Source of the DNA: Bathynomus jamesi
Taxonomy: Eukaryota; Arthropoda; Malacostraca; Isopoda; Cirolanidae
Assembly (NCBI GenBank): GCA_023014485.1
Contig: JAJOZX010008832.1
Location: 77,501 to 141,500, forward strand
DNA length: 64,000 nt
Direction of reading: 5' to 3'
In this document: positions 63,386 through 64,000 of the stretch, piece after piece
How positions within the stretch are numbered: the stretch's first letter is position 1
Layout of the letters: the number at the start of each line of letters is the position of its first letter
The notes under the pieces: model-generated
What the model was told of the DNA's origin: nothing
Seen by the model: the letters and a program-made list of their open reading frames with translations, nothing else
Database searches by the model: none
Position numbers and translations under genes: made by a program

Positions 63386-63745
63386 GTATATAGTATCTCC
63401 ATTACCGTATCGTATACATATACCGTAGGTTACCAGTACCGTCGGTTATATCGGACACCTTTTCCCCCCTATTAGTCCGTTATAACGAGGGTTGACTATA
63501 GTGATTTAGGGGATTCTTTTAGGTTTCTGACTTTACACGGTTTTTGGCCTTACACAGGGTCCCAGGAATGTAGCCCCCGCGTAAGTTGCAAGTCTACTGT
63601 ACTGGTTAATGTTTTAAATGACATAGGCTGGACCTGTAAATCAAAATAACTTTTTATGAGGTAGTTTTAGTCGCTTTATTCAAATTTGTCACTCATTTTT
63701 TGTGCAAATGCATATCAATGGTGAAAATTATGATACTAATATATT

Positions 63746-64000
63746 AGGGTGACACTTATTTTCGAAAGTTTGAATTTTTATCGGGACGGCGGCTTTCTGT
63801 TCATTTTGTCAAAAAATATCGTGTGTAAAATATTTTTGAAATAACAATATTTAGAACTGCCTCAATACGGTCAAAGTTTGTATATTTTCTCGAAAAGTAG
63901 AAATTTTAGATCATGATGTTCTATGCCTCTAGCAAATAAAATATCACTTCTAGTTTGTTCAAGCTACTAATCTTGACCTAAAACATATAACTGGACTTCA
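63746..64000. mobile_element. Left end of a possible TAGGGTG-type element (runs off the window)
   Basis: TAGGGTGACACTTATTTTCG begins an AT-rich stretch with no matching end before base 64000. Assignment rests on the TAGGGTG start shared with 36356 and 40488. Confidence 0.3.

Larger units (their letters stand above)
62856..63498 (+). mobile_element. Tigger-like deletion derivative
   Basis: TIRs CAGTCAACCCTCGCTATAAC and its inverse at the right (last base changed), with TA on both sides. It holds a transposase N-terminus and a hAT MITE. Confidence 0.85.
55240..63599. mobile_element. Tigger-like shell holding nested elements
   Basis: TIRs CAGTAGACTCGCAACTTATG and (minus strand) CAGTAGACTTGCAACTTACG with TA on both sides (55238-55239, 63600-63601). 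Only about 100 bp at the left and about 140 bp at the right belong to it. Everything between is later insertions. Confidence 0.75.

Noticed and set aside
63220..63402. Mirror-image open frames on both strands near 63.2-63.4 kb
   Set aside because: The sequence is a palindromic hAT MITE, so the same peptide appears on both strands.

Overview
This is a eukaryotic, almost certainly arthropod, genomic window. It is AT-rich, dense in (TA)n tracts and dominated by nested transposable elements (TEs). The mix (Penelope-like elements, tRNA-derived repeats, several hAT, Tigger/pogo, piggyBac, Merlin and mariner relatives, a Ty3/Gypsy element and degraded LINEs), plus an arthropod gliotactin-like host gene, fits a large repeat-rich genome such as a crustacean. 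The order cannot be fixed from the sequence alone.

The only convincing host gene is at the left end on the minus strand. An exon at 6906-7320 (signal-peptide-like segment, then a Tyr/Arg/Asp-rich stretch) and an exon at 1798-2009 (start of a carboxylesterase-like domain) join in frame at a phase-1 junction and look like the 5' part of a gliotactin/neuroligin-family gene. The 4.9-kb intron holds a Penelope-like remnant with hammerhead-like motifs, a 600-bp foldback and a tRNA-like array. The gene continues beyond base 1.

From 8.2 to 25.5 kb: a MITE carrying a transposase start, a mariner-type element (8964-10347), a Penelope reverse-transcriptase fragment, and a ZMYM1-like hAT element (12317-20566). 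That hAT is split by a MITE and by a Ty3/Gypsy element with two LTRs that read as identical (13809-19075). A Penelope C-terminal fragment, inverted tRNA-like repeats and more MITEs follow. From 25.5 to 37.2 kb lie two partial LINE copies with endonuclease and reverse-transcriptase parts, 3' tails, and hAT-type MITEs with perfect 8-bp target duplications.

From 39 to 48 kb: a Merlin-like element (39195-40467) and, next to it, a 3.1-kb element (40488-43622) with TAGGGTG termini, an 8-bp duplication and a long protein of a family I cannot name. Relatives of its protein or termini occur at 36.4, 46.6, 47.4 and 63.7 kb.

From 48.4 to 63.6 kb is a Russian-doll cluster: piggyBac inside Tigger; another Tigger; a BED-finger hAT; and a Tigger shell (55240-63599). 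The shell encloses a multi-exon element with a Tudor-like protein, which itself contains a pogo MITE and the most interesting object in the window. That object (56253-61023) is a 4.8-kb element with about 650-bp terminal inverted repeats and an apparently intact three-exon gene for an 814-residue DDE-like protein of no superfamily I recognise.
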